From NCBI GenBank assembly GCA_024460105.1, contig JANFXS010000002.1:248001-312000 (forward strand): 64,000 nucleotides of DNA, read 5' to 3'. Shown piece by piece: positions 1-7,745 of this stretch (position 1 is its first letter; each line of letters begins with the position of its first letter). The position numbers and the translations under genes were made by a program. Below the pieces are notes generated by a model. That model was not told where the DNA came from. It saw only the letters and a program-made list of their open reading frames with translations, and did no database searches. The stretch comes from Anaerotignum faecicola (GTDB lineage: Bacteria > Bacillota > Clostridia > Lachnospirales > Anaerotignaceae).

Positions 1-85
1 GGGCTTTCGTTATTACATTGTCGGGCCATTTCCTGTTTGGCATATTCATTGTCGGATACGGACGGTACTTAGTATAGTTCATCAT
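1..85 (-). CDS. leuA: 2-isopropylmalate synthase, N-terminal fragment
   Basis: Only the first 28 codons are inside the window; the gene continues past position 1. The peptide begins MMNYTKYRPYPTMNM and runs on through RKWPDNVITKAP, the characteristic opening of the long-form clostridial 2-isopropylmalate synthase, which condenses acetyl-CoA with 2-ketoisovalerate in the first step of leucine synthesis. A Shine-Dalgarno sequence (AAAGGAG) lies 9 bases before the ATG at 85. The leucine-type T-box leader directly upstream independently supports the assignment. The catalytic region is not visible. Confidence 0.88.
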   Translation of the reverse strand, partial: MMNYTKYRPYPTMNMPNRKWPDNVITKA

Positions 86-164
86 AATTATCGGCTCCTT
101 TGCTTTTACTGTATTATTTTGAACATCTCTTACAACCTTCCTGCGCCTTTTCGCTAAATAAAAA

Positions 165-440
165 AGCCTTTCGTCTCCGTATATAGAGACGAAAGGCTAA
201 ACTTCCGTGGTACCACTCTGATTTACCTTAAACAAGGCACTCTCAATAGGATACAGGTTTTACAAAAAACTGGTATATCCTGTCACTGTAACGGGCGACT
301 CCCGATCCCACCTACCGACAAAACGTCTTTCAGCGGATCACTCCAAGGCGAGTTCGGCTTTTCCTGTTTTGCTGCCTCGCACCAAACGGCAGTTCTCTGA
401 AAAACTCAAAAAGCTTACTATTCCTCTTCACAGTGTTGTA
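165..440 (-). promoter_or_regulatory. T-box leader (leucine, CUC specifier) upstream of leuA
   Basis: On the minus strand the transcript shows the T-box order. A stem I base contains AGAGGAATAGTAA (about 415-428). The specifier loop carries GAACTCGCC with the leucine codon CTC (complement of 350-352). The conserved T-box AGAGTGGTACCACGG is the complement of 205-219. An intrinsic terminator follows, with a 13-bp stem at 165-177 and 186-198 and a run of U. Uncharged tRNA-Leu should pair with the specifier and the UGG of the T-box, form the antiterminator and allow leuA transcription. The 94-codon open frame crossing this leader is not a gene. Confidence 0.93.
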
Positions 441-465
441 AAAGTTATTTAGTTCGTTGATAGAT

Positions 466-494
466 AATCTATCACAACAAATACCGATTGTCAA
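466..494 (-). promoter_or_regulatory. Sigma-A promoter of the leuA T-box transcript
   Basis: On the minus strand a perfect -35 TTGACA (489-494) is followed by a 17-base spacer and a -10 TAGATT (466-471). It would start the transcript just upstream of stem I of the T-box. Confidence 0.75.
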
Positions 495-641
495 TACATT
501 TTTTGCTTCTTCTTTCAAACTCCAAATCAAATTTTTAAAATACCGAATAATCCATAGCCCGCGGTTTATTTTGTTTCCATATAAAAACGCCGCAAAAAAG
601 TTTATAAATATCAATTAAAAACATACGGGCATCCGTTTAAT

Positions 642-1961
642 TTACTGCTGAACCGCCGCCGAATCGGCTTTCAAATTCTTATTTCTGTTCCTTCCCATAT
701 TCTGCGAAGGATCGCTGAACGTATTTGCTTTGAAAAATTTATGGCAAAAAGGATAAAGCGCAACCGAAACGACCCCGCCGCAGAAACCGTTGTTGTAAAG
801 ATTTGCCCCGCCGTAACACACGCCGATATGCAAAATTGCAAACGAATGAACAACGCCCACAAGTATACCTGCCCAGAAACCATATGTCCCCGCCATCGGA
901 GCAAGCGTAGTGCCCAGGAAAAACGCCATTTGTATACCATATGTCTGCGGAGTTGCCGTAGGGCTTATGACGGCGCCAAGCAATATCCCGAGCATTATCG
1001 GTATTATATTCCCGGCATGCTTTCCGTTAGCGCTGAAACCGGCCACAGTAAAAATACCGCCGAGAGTAGGACCGTTCAAATCACCGCCTATTATAAGTAT
1101 AAATGTCGTGCATATTATAATATTTACGCCCATATTTAAAAGTACGGCGCCTATTCCGTCAAGTTCAATAAAATCGTCTTTTGCAACGCCAGGACGTTTA
1201 AGCAGCGTTTTATAATTTCTCCACGAATTTTCCGGATCCGTATAGTATCCCGCAATAAGAAGCACAAGAGCGGATAAGTATAAAAATACGGCGAACTCAA
1301 AATTAAGCCCTGTAGCCCACGTCGTCGTATTTTCAAACACAAACCCAAAACCCATCATCACCGGAACAATAATAATTGCAAGAAGCCCAACGGCAAAACC
1401 GCCGTTATAAAGGCTAAGCCCTCTTAATATACCGTTTGTATGAGCCGCAAGCAAAGGCGCAAAAAATCCGATTGCAAGCCCGGCAACTATAGAAACGGTA
1501 ATTCCCATAATATTTATCCCTTCATGCAGATATGCAACGCTTATAATCGGTCCAAGCGAAGTTGCAAGGAGCCCGCTTATCAGATATTTGCTGAATTTTT
1601 CTTTTGTTACGACGCTTAAAAGATAACTCCCCATAAGTATAAACCACATGGTAAATATATTCTTTCCAAAAAAAGCAAACCCCGCCATAAGCCCGATTGT
1701 AAACAGGCATTTCCCATTCATCGGCATTTTATTATATCTTAGCAGAAGCGCAGTAAACAGCATAACTGATGAAACGTTTACAAAAGCCGCCGCTGTTCCC
1801 GCAATAGCCACAAAGTCTGTTATAAGAATATCATTATTCCAAAATATGGCTTCAAAGCCCGCCGGTATAGTGCGCCAATCTCCTAAAAGAACTCCAAAAA
1901 CACCGATTAAAATAGACACAAAGTAAACCCAACGGTACTTTTTTTTCGTCTGCCTTCCCAT
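642..1961 (-). CDS. DUF1576 family polytopic membrane protein
   Basis: A 439-residue integral membrane protein with a short basic N-terminus (MGRQTKKKYRW) and about ten or more hydrophobic segments. It contains glycine-rich loops such as NGGFAVGLLA and GANLYNNGFCGG. The overall pattern and repeated GxFxVAGFSANGKH-type loops match the DUF1576 family of clostridial membrane proteins, which has no established function. No catalytic motif is seen. It is transcribed alone from a promoter at 2155-2183, divergently from the Ldh-type dehydrogenase. Transport of a small molecule is a guess from topology only. Confidence 0.75.
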   Translation of the reverse strand: MGRQTKKKYRWVYFVSILIGVFGVLLGDWRTIPAGFEAIFWNNDILITDFVAIAGTAAAFVNVSSVMLFTALLLRYNKMPMNGKCLFTIGLMAGFAFFGKNIFTMWFILMGSYLLSVVTKEKFSKYLISGLLATSLGPIISVAYLHEGINIMGITVSIVAGLAIGFFAPLLAAHTNGILRGLSLYNGGFAVGLLAIIIVPVMMGFGFVFENTTTWATGLNFEFAVFLYLSALVLLIAGYYTDPENSWRNYKTLLKRPGVAKDDFIELDGIGAVLLNMGVNIIICTTFILIIGGDLNGPTLGGIFTVAGFSANGKHAGNIIPIMLGILLGAVISPTATPQTYGIQMAFFLGTTLAPMAGTYGFWAGILVGVVHSFAILHIGVCYGGANLYNNGFCGGVVSVALYPFCHKFFKANTFSDPSQNMGRNRNKNLKADSAAVQQ

Positions 1962-2154
1962 TTTTTCACCCCAAAAATAATCTATTTATTAAAAACATAT
2001 CCAATAAATTTATAGTATGGAAACTTTAACAGAACCATATCCTTGTTATATCGGCATAGAAAAAATCCCCCCGCGCCCGGCTGTTTTCCACTTTTATGTT
2101 TTAATGCATTATAAAATAGTGAAAAACGACATTTTTTGATTACAACTAAAAGAT

Positions 2155-2183
2155 ATTGTAGTATAATTATCAAGTGTAGTCAA
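2155..2183 (-). promoter_or_regulatory. Sigma-A promoter of the DUF1576 gene
   Basis: On the minus strand TTGACT (2178-2183), a 17-base spacer and TACAAT (2155-2160). A TATAAT on the plus strand at 2162-2167 could be the -10 of the divergent gene at 2234, but it lacks a well-spaced -35. Confidence 0.6.
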
Positions 2184-2233
2184 TATAGGGTTTTTGGCAT
2201 TTCTAAATTTTCTACAAAAATAAGGAGGAAAAA

Positions 2234-3328
2234 ATGGCTTATATAAATATTCAATATGAAAAAATGAGAAATTTCAGCAACCATGTGTTTTCCAGGTTCG
2301 GTTTTACTGACGAAGAAAGCAAAATTATTACAGACGTACTGCTTATGAGCGATATGTACGGCATAGAATCCCACGGCGTTCAAAGAATGGTGCTCTACTA
2401 TAAAACTATCAAAAACGGCCGCATACATATGAACAGCAAATGGGAAATTGTGCACGAAACGCCATTAAGCGCAGTAATCGACAATCATTTCGGCGTAGGC
2501 CAGCTCGTAGGTCACTTTGCAATGAAAAAAGCAATCGAAAAAGCTAAAACAAGCGGTATAGGCATGATTTCAGTAAGAAATTCAAATCACTACGGGATTG
2601 CGGGCTATTACGCAAAACTTGCCTGCGACGAAGGCCTTATAGGCATATCCACAACAAACAGCGAAGCCATAATGGTTCCTACATACGGAAGAATGGCAAT
2701 GCTTGGTTCAAACCCTATAGCCATAGCGATGCCGGCCGATCCTTACGACTTTTTCTTCGACGCTTCCACCACAGTCGTAACAAGAGGAAAACTCGAAGTC
2801 TACAATAAAAAAGGCGAGCCGCTTCCCGAAGGCTGGGCACTTAATTCCCAAGGCGTTGACAGCACGGATGCGGCCGACATACTTCTAAACATAAACGAAA
2901 AAAACGGCGGCGGAATACTTCCTTTAGGCGGCTCTACCGAAAAATACGGCGGACATAAAGGCTACGGCAACGGTATGATAGCCGAAATATTCTCCTCAAT
3001 ACTTTCACAGGGCCTTACTTCAAACCATACTCATATAGGTTCTACCGGCGGGACATGCCATAGTTTTATTGCCATAAATCCGAACCTTTTCGGAAATCCA
3101 GACGATATAAAAGCGCATTTATCGAAATTCCTTGAAGAATTAAGACAGTCGCCCAAAGCCGAGGGACAAACAAGAATTTATACCCATGGAGAAAAAGAAA
3201 TTGAAGCATATGAAAAACGCGCAAAAGAAGGTATCCCGGTTAATGAAAACACAATTAAGGAAATGCGCCTGATATGCGAAGAATTTGACGTCGATATGGA
3301 CGCTTTTCTCGGAAAAATAGAATTTTAA
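2234..3328 (+). CDS. Ldh_2 family NAD(P)-dependent oxidoreductase (malate/L-lactate/ureidoglycolate type)
   Basis: A 364-residue protein of the type 2 malate/L-lactate dehydrogenase family, the usual length. It shows the family signatures near the N-terminus (ESHGVQRM, with the conserved histidine, about residue 49), the SNHYGIAGYYA segment with the catalytic histidine near residue 117, and a glycine-rich GGHKGYGNG loop near 240. These enzymes reduce or oxidise 2-oxo/2-hydroxy acids including ureidoglycolate, sulfolactate and malate; the substrate cannot be read from the sequence. The ribosome binding site AAGGAGG sits 7 bases before the ATG. It is monocistronic, ending at a strong terminator. 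A purine-degradation role is conceivable because an allantoate-type hydrolase is encoded at 31339, but the two are 28 kb apart. Confidence 0.85.
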   Translation: MAYINIQYEKMRNFSNHVFSRFGFTDEESKIITDVLLMSDMYGIESHGVQRMVLYYKTIKNGRIHMNSKWEIVHETPLSAVIDNHFGVGQLVGHFAMKKAIEKAKTSGIGMISVRNSNHYGIAGYYAKLACDEGLIGISTTNSEAIMVPTYGRMAMLGSNPIAIAMPADPYDFFFDASTTVVTRGKLEVYNKKGEPLPEGWALNSQGVDSTDAADILLNINEKNGGGILPLGGSTEKYGGHKGYGNGMIAEIFSSILSQGLTSNHTHIGSTGGTCHSFIAINPNLFGNPDDIKAHLSKFLEELRQSPKAEGQTRIYTHGEKEIEAYEKRAKEGIPVNENTIKEMRLICEEFDVDMDAFLGKIEF

Positions 3329-3400
3329 ACTAAACAAATTTACTGCCTTAAGCCTCGATATATTTCAGGCGGCGGTTTATATTAAATATGCAGACCACAA

Positions 3401-3449
3401 AAATCCCCCTGACGGCTAATGTGCATAACGAGCCTTGTCAGGGGGATTT
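3401..3449 (+). terminator. Rho-independent terminator after the Ldh-type gene
   Basis: A 12- to 13-bp stem AAATCCCCCTGAC (3401-3413) pairs with GTCAGGGGGATTT (3437-3449) around a 23-base loop. The flanking T tract is short, so efficiency is uncertain. Confidence 0.75.
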
Positions 3450-3664
3450 GTAACAATATAAACTTAAAATTTTTTAAAAAATATCATTCTCAATTTAACG
3501 CTTTATATAATAAACGCGCCATACGCCGGTTTAAACTATTTTAATATGCCGGTATATTTTTTTGCATACTTCTTAAAATCATCCGCATTTTTTATCTCAG
3601 CCGTAACACATTCAGTTTTTTACTCATAGTATAAATTGCAACCAGATATTAGGAGGTTTTCAAA

Positions 3665-3979
3665 TTGACAGAGAATTACGATGATTTCTACAAAGTTTTC
3701 GGCTGCGGCACAACTCAGAAAAAATGCGACAGGCAGTGTGTTGACAGGGAATGTAAAACAAACAATGCATGTGCAAACACAACGCTTGATTTTTGTTATG
3801 AACCGGCGGAATGTAACGAATGTATAGTCGAACACACAGGTTATGCGCAGGCATATGTGCCTTATCAGGAGGATTTCACACTTTTTTCCCCTGAAGAAGC
3901 CCTTTGCCACGGCACAATATTCCCCGTCCTTGTTCAGCCTTACAGGAAAAAAAGATACCCGGAAGAGAGGTGCTGTTAA
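3665..3979 (+). CDS. cotJA: Spore coat-associated protein CotJA
   Basis: A 104-residue cysteine-rich protein. The C-terminal half carries the CotJA signature AYVPYQ..FTLFSPEEAL..GTIFPVLVQPY. The N-terminal half is an unusually cysteine-rich extension (about ten cysteines before residue 60), which could form disulfides in the coat. The start is a TTG at 3665, 8 bases after a perfect AGGAGG. It abuts cotJB without a gap, the usual cotJABC order. A CATAGTATA at about 3626 resembles a mother-cell sigma-K-type -10 box, but the -35 is too weak to claim. Expected location: coat layers of the forespore. Confidence 0.88.
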   Translation: MTENYDDFYKVFGCGTTQKKCDRQCVDRECKTNNACANTTLDFCYEPAECNECIVEHTGYAQAYVPYQEDFTLFSPEEALCHGTIFPVLVQPYRKKRYPEERCC

Positions 3980-4255
3980 ATGGAACGCGACGAACTTTTA
4001 AAAACATTAACCGAGCTTGATTTTATGGCGACTGACCTTGCCCTTTATCTTAATACTCATCCAACAAACAAAGAGGCAATCGAACAATATAATAAAATTA
4101 TAAAAGCGGCTGACACAGTACGCCTTAAATATGAAAAATCCTCAGGTCCCGTATGTTCATGGAGGAGCCTTAACCGCTGTGAAGACATATGGCAGTGGGA
4201 CGATAACCCATGGCCATGGCAGAACTGTTTTAATTATGAAATGAGGTGTAAATAA
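3980..4255 (+). CDS. cotJB: Spore coat protein CotJB
   Basis: A 91-residue protein with the CotJB pattern: an N-terminal LLKTLTELDFMATDLALYL helix, a central EAIEQYNKI segment and a tryptophan-rich tail (WQWDDNPWPW). It starts immediately after the cotJA stop and its own stop is followed at once by the cotJC ATG, so the three genes are translationally coupled. It is a mother-cell spore coat component. Length is normal for the family. Confidence 0.9.
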   Translation: MERDELLKTLTELDFMATDLALYLNTHPTNKEAIEQYNKIIKAADTVRLKYEKSSGPVCSWRSLNRCEDIWQWDDNPWPWQNCFNYEMRCK

Positions 4256-4360
4256 ATGTGGATATATGAAAAAAAGCTTGAATTCCCGGTAAAAATCAAA
4301 AATCCCGACGCACGTCTTGCCAAAATCATGATAGAACAGTATGGCGGTGCATATGGCTGA
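4256..4360 (+). pseudogene. cotJC: cotJC remnant, truncated after 34 codons
   Basis: The ATG follows the cotJB stop directly. The peptide MWIYEKKLEFPVKIKN continues to IEQYGGAYG and then stops at TGA (4358-4360). The first 30 residues match the start of CotJC, a manganese-catalase-like spore coat protein of roughly 190-200 residues. The whole ferritin-like metal-binding body is missing here, and I find none of it in the following 700 bases. The next stretch in another frame (AERYGR) is only suggestive of the deleted sequence. A dispersed repeat copy begins about 105 bases downstream, so an insertion or deletion event there is a plausible cause. Confidence 0.8.
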
Positions 4361-4464
4361 AAGATATGGCCGTTAAGCCGTTTAATATACACGCGCAATT
4401 AACGTATTGGCATATTTTATATATTCAAAAAACAGCAGAAAATACAGCCTTATAAACTGAATAT

Positions 4465-4662
4465 AGTTTCTGCTTCCAATAGCGCACACGCCCCTCAATG
4501 AAAAATTTACTGCATTTCTGCACTGCATACACTTGCCTTAGAATCATTGTGCCGACACATATGTGCCTTGAACTGCAAAAAATTTCCACTTTGTGATGTG
4601 TAAGAGTTTTGACGGGCGTCTGCGGCGCAACAGTTGTTGTACTCCCGTAAACTTAAGCTACC
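4465..4662 (+). repeat. Dispersed palindromic repeat, copy A (internally deleted)
   Basis: Shares with copy B (7746) an ordered series of blocks: CACGCCCCTCAA, a run like GAAAAATTT, GCATTT..TGCATA..TTGCC, CCTTGAACTGCAAAAAATTT, TGTGATGT and ACGGGCGT..CGGCG. The right half of the element, including most of the second hairpin arm, is shortened to ACTCCCGTAAACTTA at about 4640. A TTATAAACTGAA motif just upstream (4450) is a stray end sequence. Confidence 0.75.
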
Positions 4663-4950
4663 TAATAGAAAAATTACATATCCCTTAACCATGCTTGGAG
4701 TCCTTTGCACGCTAAAACCGCTTATCGAATATTTTAATTTAACTTCCCCCTCTCCAAACGTAAGCCGAATACTTTTAAAAAACAAATTACCGCAAATCCG
4801 GGCGGCGCATTAAGATGTCAAAATTACATTTAAAGTCATTAAATAAAGCATATGTTCTGAAAAAAACATAAAATCATTAAATCGTTTTATCAAGCCGAAA
4901 AGCCCCTGCCCTTCAAACGCTTAAATCCCACAAAATATTACCAACGCAAA

Positions 4951-5011
4951 AAAACAAAACCGGTACGCGCGATTTACCATGTTATAAAACATATATCGGC
5001 CGAACCGGTTT
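4951..5011 (-). terminator. Terminator of the amino acid ABC transporter operon
   Basis: On the minus strand AAACCGGT (complement of 5004-5011) pairs with ACCGGTTT (complement of 4957-4964) around a 39-base loop, followed by TGTTTTTTT. It lies about 95 bases after the stop of the ATPase gene. The long loop lowers certainty. Confidence 0.5.
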
Positions 5012-5104
5012 AATATTTCTGTCTTAAAATATATGACGTGCAAAATAACATGACAGTATTCTCCCCGATATTCGAATCATTTGCACTGCGGAAATTTTAT
5101 TAAA

Positions 5105-5827
5105 TCATTCCCTCATCACAGCTTTATATTCTTCCGCCGTAAGTTCTTTTGTTATTCTGCCTTTTTCAATAAACAACACTCTGTCGGATACATCCCGCAC
5201 AAACCTTTCGTCATGGCTGATTATAAGTATTCCCATTCCGTTTTCCGAAGCGAAGCGGCGTATTATTTTCACAATTTCCGTTACAAGCGCACTGTCCAAA
5301 GCTGCCGTCGGTTCATCAAAGCATAAAAGCTTTGGATTTGTTACGCAGCTTCGGGCGATAGCAACCCTTTGTTTCTGTCCTCCGCTCAGCTGTGAAGGTT
5401 TATTGTTTGCTTTTTCTCCAAGCCCTAAGCTTTCAAGCATTTTCACTGCCACAAGGTTTGCTTCTGTTTTCGACATTTTATAAACTTCCGTCAAAGCAAG
5501 GGTTACATTTTCCATAACCGTTAAATGTGGGAAAAGATGATAGCTTTGAAATACCATTCCTATATCTTTTCTTATTTCAGCCAATTCTTTTTTGTCGGCA
5601 TGCGATGTTGTACCGTTTGAAGTTCGGCAGATAAACCTGCCGTTTATTTCTATTGTGCCTTCGTCACATTTTTCAAGGCCGGCCACGCACCTCATCACCG
5701 TCGTCTTGCCCGCGCCGCTTTGGCCAACCAGCGACACTACTTCTCCCGCGTCCACAGAAAAATTGACGTCGTTAAGCACAACCGTGTCGTTAAATGATTT
5801 ATATAAATTTTTAATACTCAGAAGCAT
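5105..5827 (-). CDS. Polar amino acid ABC transporter, ATP-binding protein
   Basis: A 240-residue ABC ATPase of the GlnQ/HisP family. It has Walker A GQSGAGKTT near residue 35, a Q loop in GMVFQSYHLFPHLTVMENV, the ABC signature LSGGQKQR near 143, Walker B LLCFDEPTAALD and a switch histidine in ISHDERF. It energises import of an amino acid by the adjacent permease and lipoprotein. It is the last gene of the operon, 9 bases after the permease. The substrate cannot be told from the ATPase. Confidence 0.93.
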   Translation of the reverse strand: MLLSIKNLYKSFNDTVVLNDVNFSVDAGEVVSLVGQSGAGKTTVMRCVAGLEKCDEGTIEINGRFICRTSNGTTSHADKKELAEIRKDIGMVFQSYHLFPHLTVMENVTLALTEVYKMSKTEANLVAVKMLESLGLGEKANNKPSQLSGGQKQRVAIARSCVTNPKLLCFDEPTAALDSALVTEIVKIIRRFASENGMGILIISHDERFVRDVSDRVLFIEKGRITKELTAEEYKAVMRE

Positions 5828-5836
5828 AATATCCTC

Positions 5837-6466
5837 CTACTCGTCATAAGCAACCTTCTTTTCAATCGCCTCAAACACCTTTGTTATAACATATGTAAGT
5901 ATAAGATATATACATCCCGCAATAACATATGGCAGAAGAGTCGCATCCCTTACGGCAATGCCTTTGGCAAATTTAAGTATATCGCTTTGTCCTACGGCAT
6001 ATACAAGGGATGTATCTTTAATAAGGGATATAACCTCATTGCCGATCGATGGAAGCGTGCGTTTAACGACCTGCGGCAGTATAATTTTAACATTAATTTG
6101 AAGCGGTGAAAAGCCGAGTATGCTTGCGGCCTCCCTCTGCCCTTTTTCAATAGACTGTATGCCGGAACGGAATATCTCCCCGAAATAAGCCGCGTAATTT
6201 AAAACAAAAGCAAATATAATTGAATTAAACCTTCCAAGGTTAATCCCAATCGTAGGCAAACCGAAAAAAACAACCATAATTTGCAGTAAAAGCGGCGTGC
6301 CCCTTAAAACCCAAATATAAATCGATGTTATTTTGCTGATTATTTTAATTTTTGAAAGCCTCAGCACCGCGACTATAACGCCTAAAGGCAAAGACAGTGC
6401 AAGGGACAGTAAAAATACCCCCAGCGTTAAATTTAATCCTTCTAAAATTTGGCCAACGTAACTCAT
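5837..6466 (-). CDS. Polar amino acid ABC transporter, permease protein
   Basis: A 209-residue membrane protein of the HisM/GlnP type. It has a TLGVFLLSLALSLPLG first membrane segment, the phrase VLRGTPLLLQIMVVFFGLP, which is diagnostic of amino acid ABC permeases, and the EAA coupling loop REAASILGFSPLQ near residue 112. About five membrane helices are expected. The ATG at 6466 follows AAAGGA. It is separated from the upstream binding-protein gene by 76 bases that carry a terminator-like hairpin, so it is probably made at lower level than the binding protein. Confidence 0.93.
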   Translation of the reverse strand: MSYVGQILEGLNLTLGVFLLSLALSLPLGVIVAVLRLSKIKIISKITSIYIWVLRGTPLLLQIMVVFFGLPTIGINLGRFNSIIFAFVLNYAAYFGEIFRSGIQSIEKGQREAASILGFSPLQINVKIILPQVVKRTLPSIGNEVISLIKDTSLVYAVGQSDILKFAKGIAVRDATLLPYVIAGCIYLILTYVITKVFEAIEKKVAYDE

Positions 6467-6486
6467 AAGCTTATCCTTTCCGTTTC

Positions 6487-6516
6487 AAAAAATTAGCCGT
6501 CATAAACGACGGCTAA
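6487..6516 (-). terminator. Intercistronic attenuating hairpin
   Basis: On the minus strand a 9-bp perfect stem TTAGCCGTC/GACGGCTAA (arms 6493-6501 and 6508-6516) with a 6-base loop is followed by TTTTTT. It sits between the substrate-binding gene and the permease gene, and should end most transcripts after the binding protein. Confidence 0.75.
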
Positions 6517-6542
6517 ATTCAGTTTTTCTTTTCACTTAAATG

Positions 6543-7409
6543 TTAAAGCATTATGTCCTCGCCAAACCACTTTGTTGAAATTTCAGCGCCTTTGCCATTT
6601 TCTTTGAGTTCGTCAAGGGCGCCGTTTATAGCTTCAATTAAAGCGGTGTCCTCTTTCCTTGCGCCGATTCCGTATTCCTCATCGGATATGTATTCGTCAA
6701 GTATTCTGTACTCTGTATCAGGGTGGTTTGCTATATAATAACGTATAAGCACTTCATCCGCAATAACAGCGTCGGATCTTCCGGCTTCCTGATCACGCAG
6801 ACATTCGTCATATGTGGCAAACGTTACATACTCTCCGAAAGTATCTTTAAGGCCTTCTTTAGCAAAAATAGCTTCTTCCGAACTTGAAGCAGTCTGTGTT
6901 GTAACAGTCTTTCCCTCAAGATCCGCAAGCGTATTTATATCGCTGTCGGCAAGCACAAGCACTATCTGTCTGTTGTTCAGATAAGGCCTCGAAAAAAGCA
7001 CCTGTTCTTTTCTTGTTTCATTAATTGAATATCCGTTCCAAAGAAGATCCACATTGCCGTTATTAAGTTCAGTTTCTTTTGTGTCCCAGTTTATAGGCTG
7101 AAACTCCACTTCAATGCCAAGAACTTCCCCAACAGCCTGGGCAAGCTCCACGTCAAAGCCTGTAAGTTCATTATTTTCGTCTCTAAAGCCCATAGGCGCA
7201 AACGTGTCGTCAAGGCCTATTAAAACCTTATCGTATCCGATATCGGCCGTTTCGCCTTCCGCGCCCTTGCTTTCATCCGTACTTCCGTCTTCTGCTTGTG
7301 TATTCTGATCCTGTGTTTCATCAGCGGCAGGCTGAGAAGATGTGCATCCTGCCAAAACTCCTGCCGCCATCACTATAGCTGCGGCGGCTGTAAAAAACTT
7401 CTTTTTCAT
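6543..7409 (-). CDS. Amino acid ABC transporter substrate-binding lipoprotein
   Basis: A family 3 extracellular solute-binding protein of 288 residues. The signal peptide MKKKFFTAAAAIVMAAGVLAGC ends in a lipobox (LAGC), so the mature protein is lipid-anchored outside the membrane. An acidic linker follows, then the binding domain with PMGFRDENNELTGFDVELA, the usual ligand-binding opening. Two internal starts compete. The ATG at 7409 is chosen because GGAGGG lies 9 bases before it; the TTG farther upstream would place the ribosome site inside the coding sequence. The ligand is probably a polar amino acid or cystine. Confidence 0.92.
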   Translation of the reverse strand: MKKKFFTAAAAIVMAAGVLAGCTSSQPAADETQDQNTQAEDGSTDESKGAEGETADIGYDKVLIGLDDTFAPMGFRDENNELTGFDVELAQAVGEVLGIEVEFQPINWDTKETELNNGNVDLLWNGYSINETRKEQVLFSRPYLNNRQIVLVLADSDINTLADLEGKTVTTQTASSSEEAIFAKEGLKDTFGEYVTFATYDECLRDQEAGRSDAVIADEVLIRYYIANHPDTEYRILDEYISDEEYGIGARKEDTALIEAINGALDELKENGKGAEISTKWFGEDIML

Positions 7410-7463
7410 AATCAACGCCCTCCAAATCAAAATTATTTTTGAAGATATCTTTTTTACATTATC

Positions 7464-7492
7464 ATACTAAAGCACTAAAGCCTTTTTGTCAA
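7464..7492 (-). promoter_or_regulatory. Promoter of the amino acid ABC transporter operon
   Basis: Minus strand: perfect TTGACA (7487-7492), a 17-base spacer and TAGTAT (7464-7469). The direct repeats GCTTTAG/GGCTTTAG/GCTTTAG around it could be an operator, but no regulator is identified. Confidence 0.7.
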
Positions 7493-7539
7493 GCTTTAGC
7501 AGAATAATCAAAAAATATTAAATTTTTTCAAAAAACCGC

Positions 7540-7568
7540 TTGACTTATTCATGATTTGCATTTACAAT
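7540..7568 (+). promoter_or_regulatory. Promoter of the tRNA-Arg gene
   Basis: TTGACT (7540-7545), a 17-base spacer and TACAAT (7563-7568), placed about 23 bases before the mature tRNA end. Confidence 0.8.
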
Positions 7569-7590
7569 ATATAAGCGTCATACAAAATAT

Positions 7591-7664
7591 GTTTCCGTAG
7601 CTCAGCAGGATAGAGCGACCGCCTCCTAAGCGGTAGGTCGGAGGTTCGAATCCTCTCGGGAACG
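7591..7664 (+). tRNA. tRNA-Arg (anticodon CCT)
   Basis: A full cloverleaf can be drawn. The acceptor stem GTTTCCG pairs with CGGGAAC (one G-U pair), and the D arm has AGCTCAGCAGGATAGAGC. The anticodon stem ACCGC/GCGGT carries the loop CTCCTAA, giving anticodon CCT for AGG. The T arm is GGAGGTTCGAATCCTC and the discriminator base is G. CCA is not encoded. It has its own promoter and terminator. Confidence 0.97.
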
Positions 7665-7673
7665 TCGGTTTTC

Positions 7674-7702
7674 CGCCATTCTTTGAAGAATGGCGTTTTT
7701 TT
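7674..7702 (+). terminator. Terminator of the tRNA-Arg gene
   Basis: A 9- to 10-bp stem CGCCATTCT/AGAATGGCG (7674-7695) is followed by seven T residues. Confidence 0.93.
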
Positions 7703-7745
7703 ATATTTCATTTTAGTTTCCCTTAAAATTATTTTTATCGAATTC

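Larger units (their letters stand above)
4361..5104. other. Intergenic stretch with repeat copy A and a terminator
   Basis: No credible gene lies between the truncated cotJC and the end of the ABC transporter operon. The interval holds repeat copy A (4465-4662), AT-rich filler, and the terminator of the transporter operon (4951-5011). The 92-codon minus-strand frame at 4507-4785 lies over the repeat and has no family resemblance. Confidence 0.7.

Noticed and set aside
330-614. 94-codon minus-strand open frame
   Set aside because: It lies over the T-box leader and its promoter, and the RNA motifs explain the sequence better than a protein.
2200-2222. TTGGCATTTCTAAATTTTC as a third sigma-54 promoter before the Ldh-type gene
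   Set aside because: The -24 part is fair but the -12 GC is missing, so it does not meet the consensus.
3600-3660. Sporulation sigma factor promoter of cotJ
   Set aside because: CATAGTATA fits a sigma-K -10 pattern, but the two-base -35 requirement is too weak to be convincing and sigma-E elements are not found.
4507-4785. 92-codon minus-strand frame after cotJC
   Set aside because: It overlays repeat copy A, and neither start context nor composition supports it.
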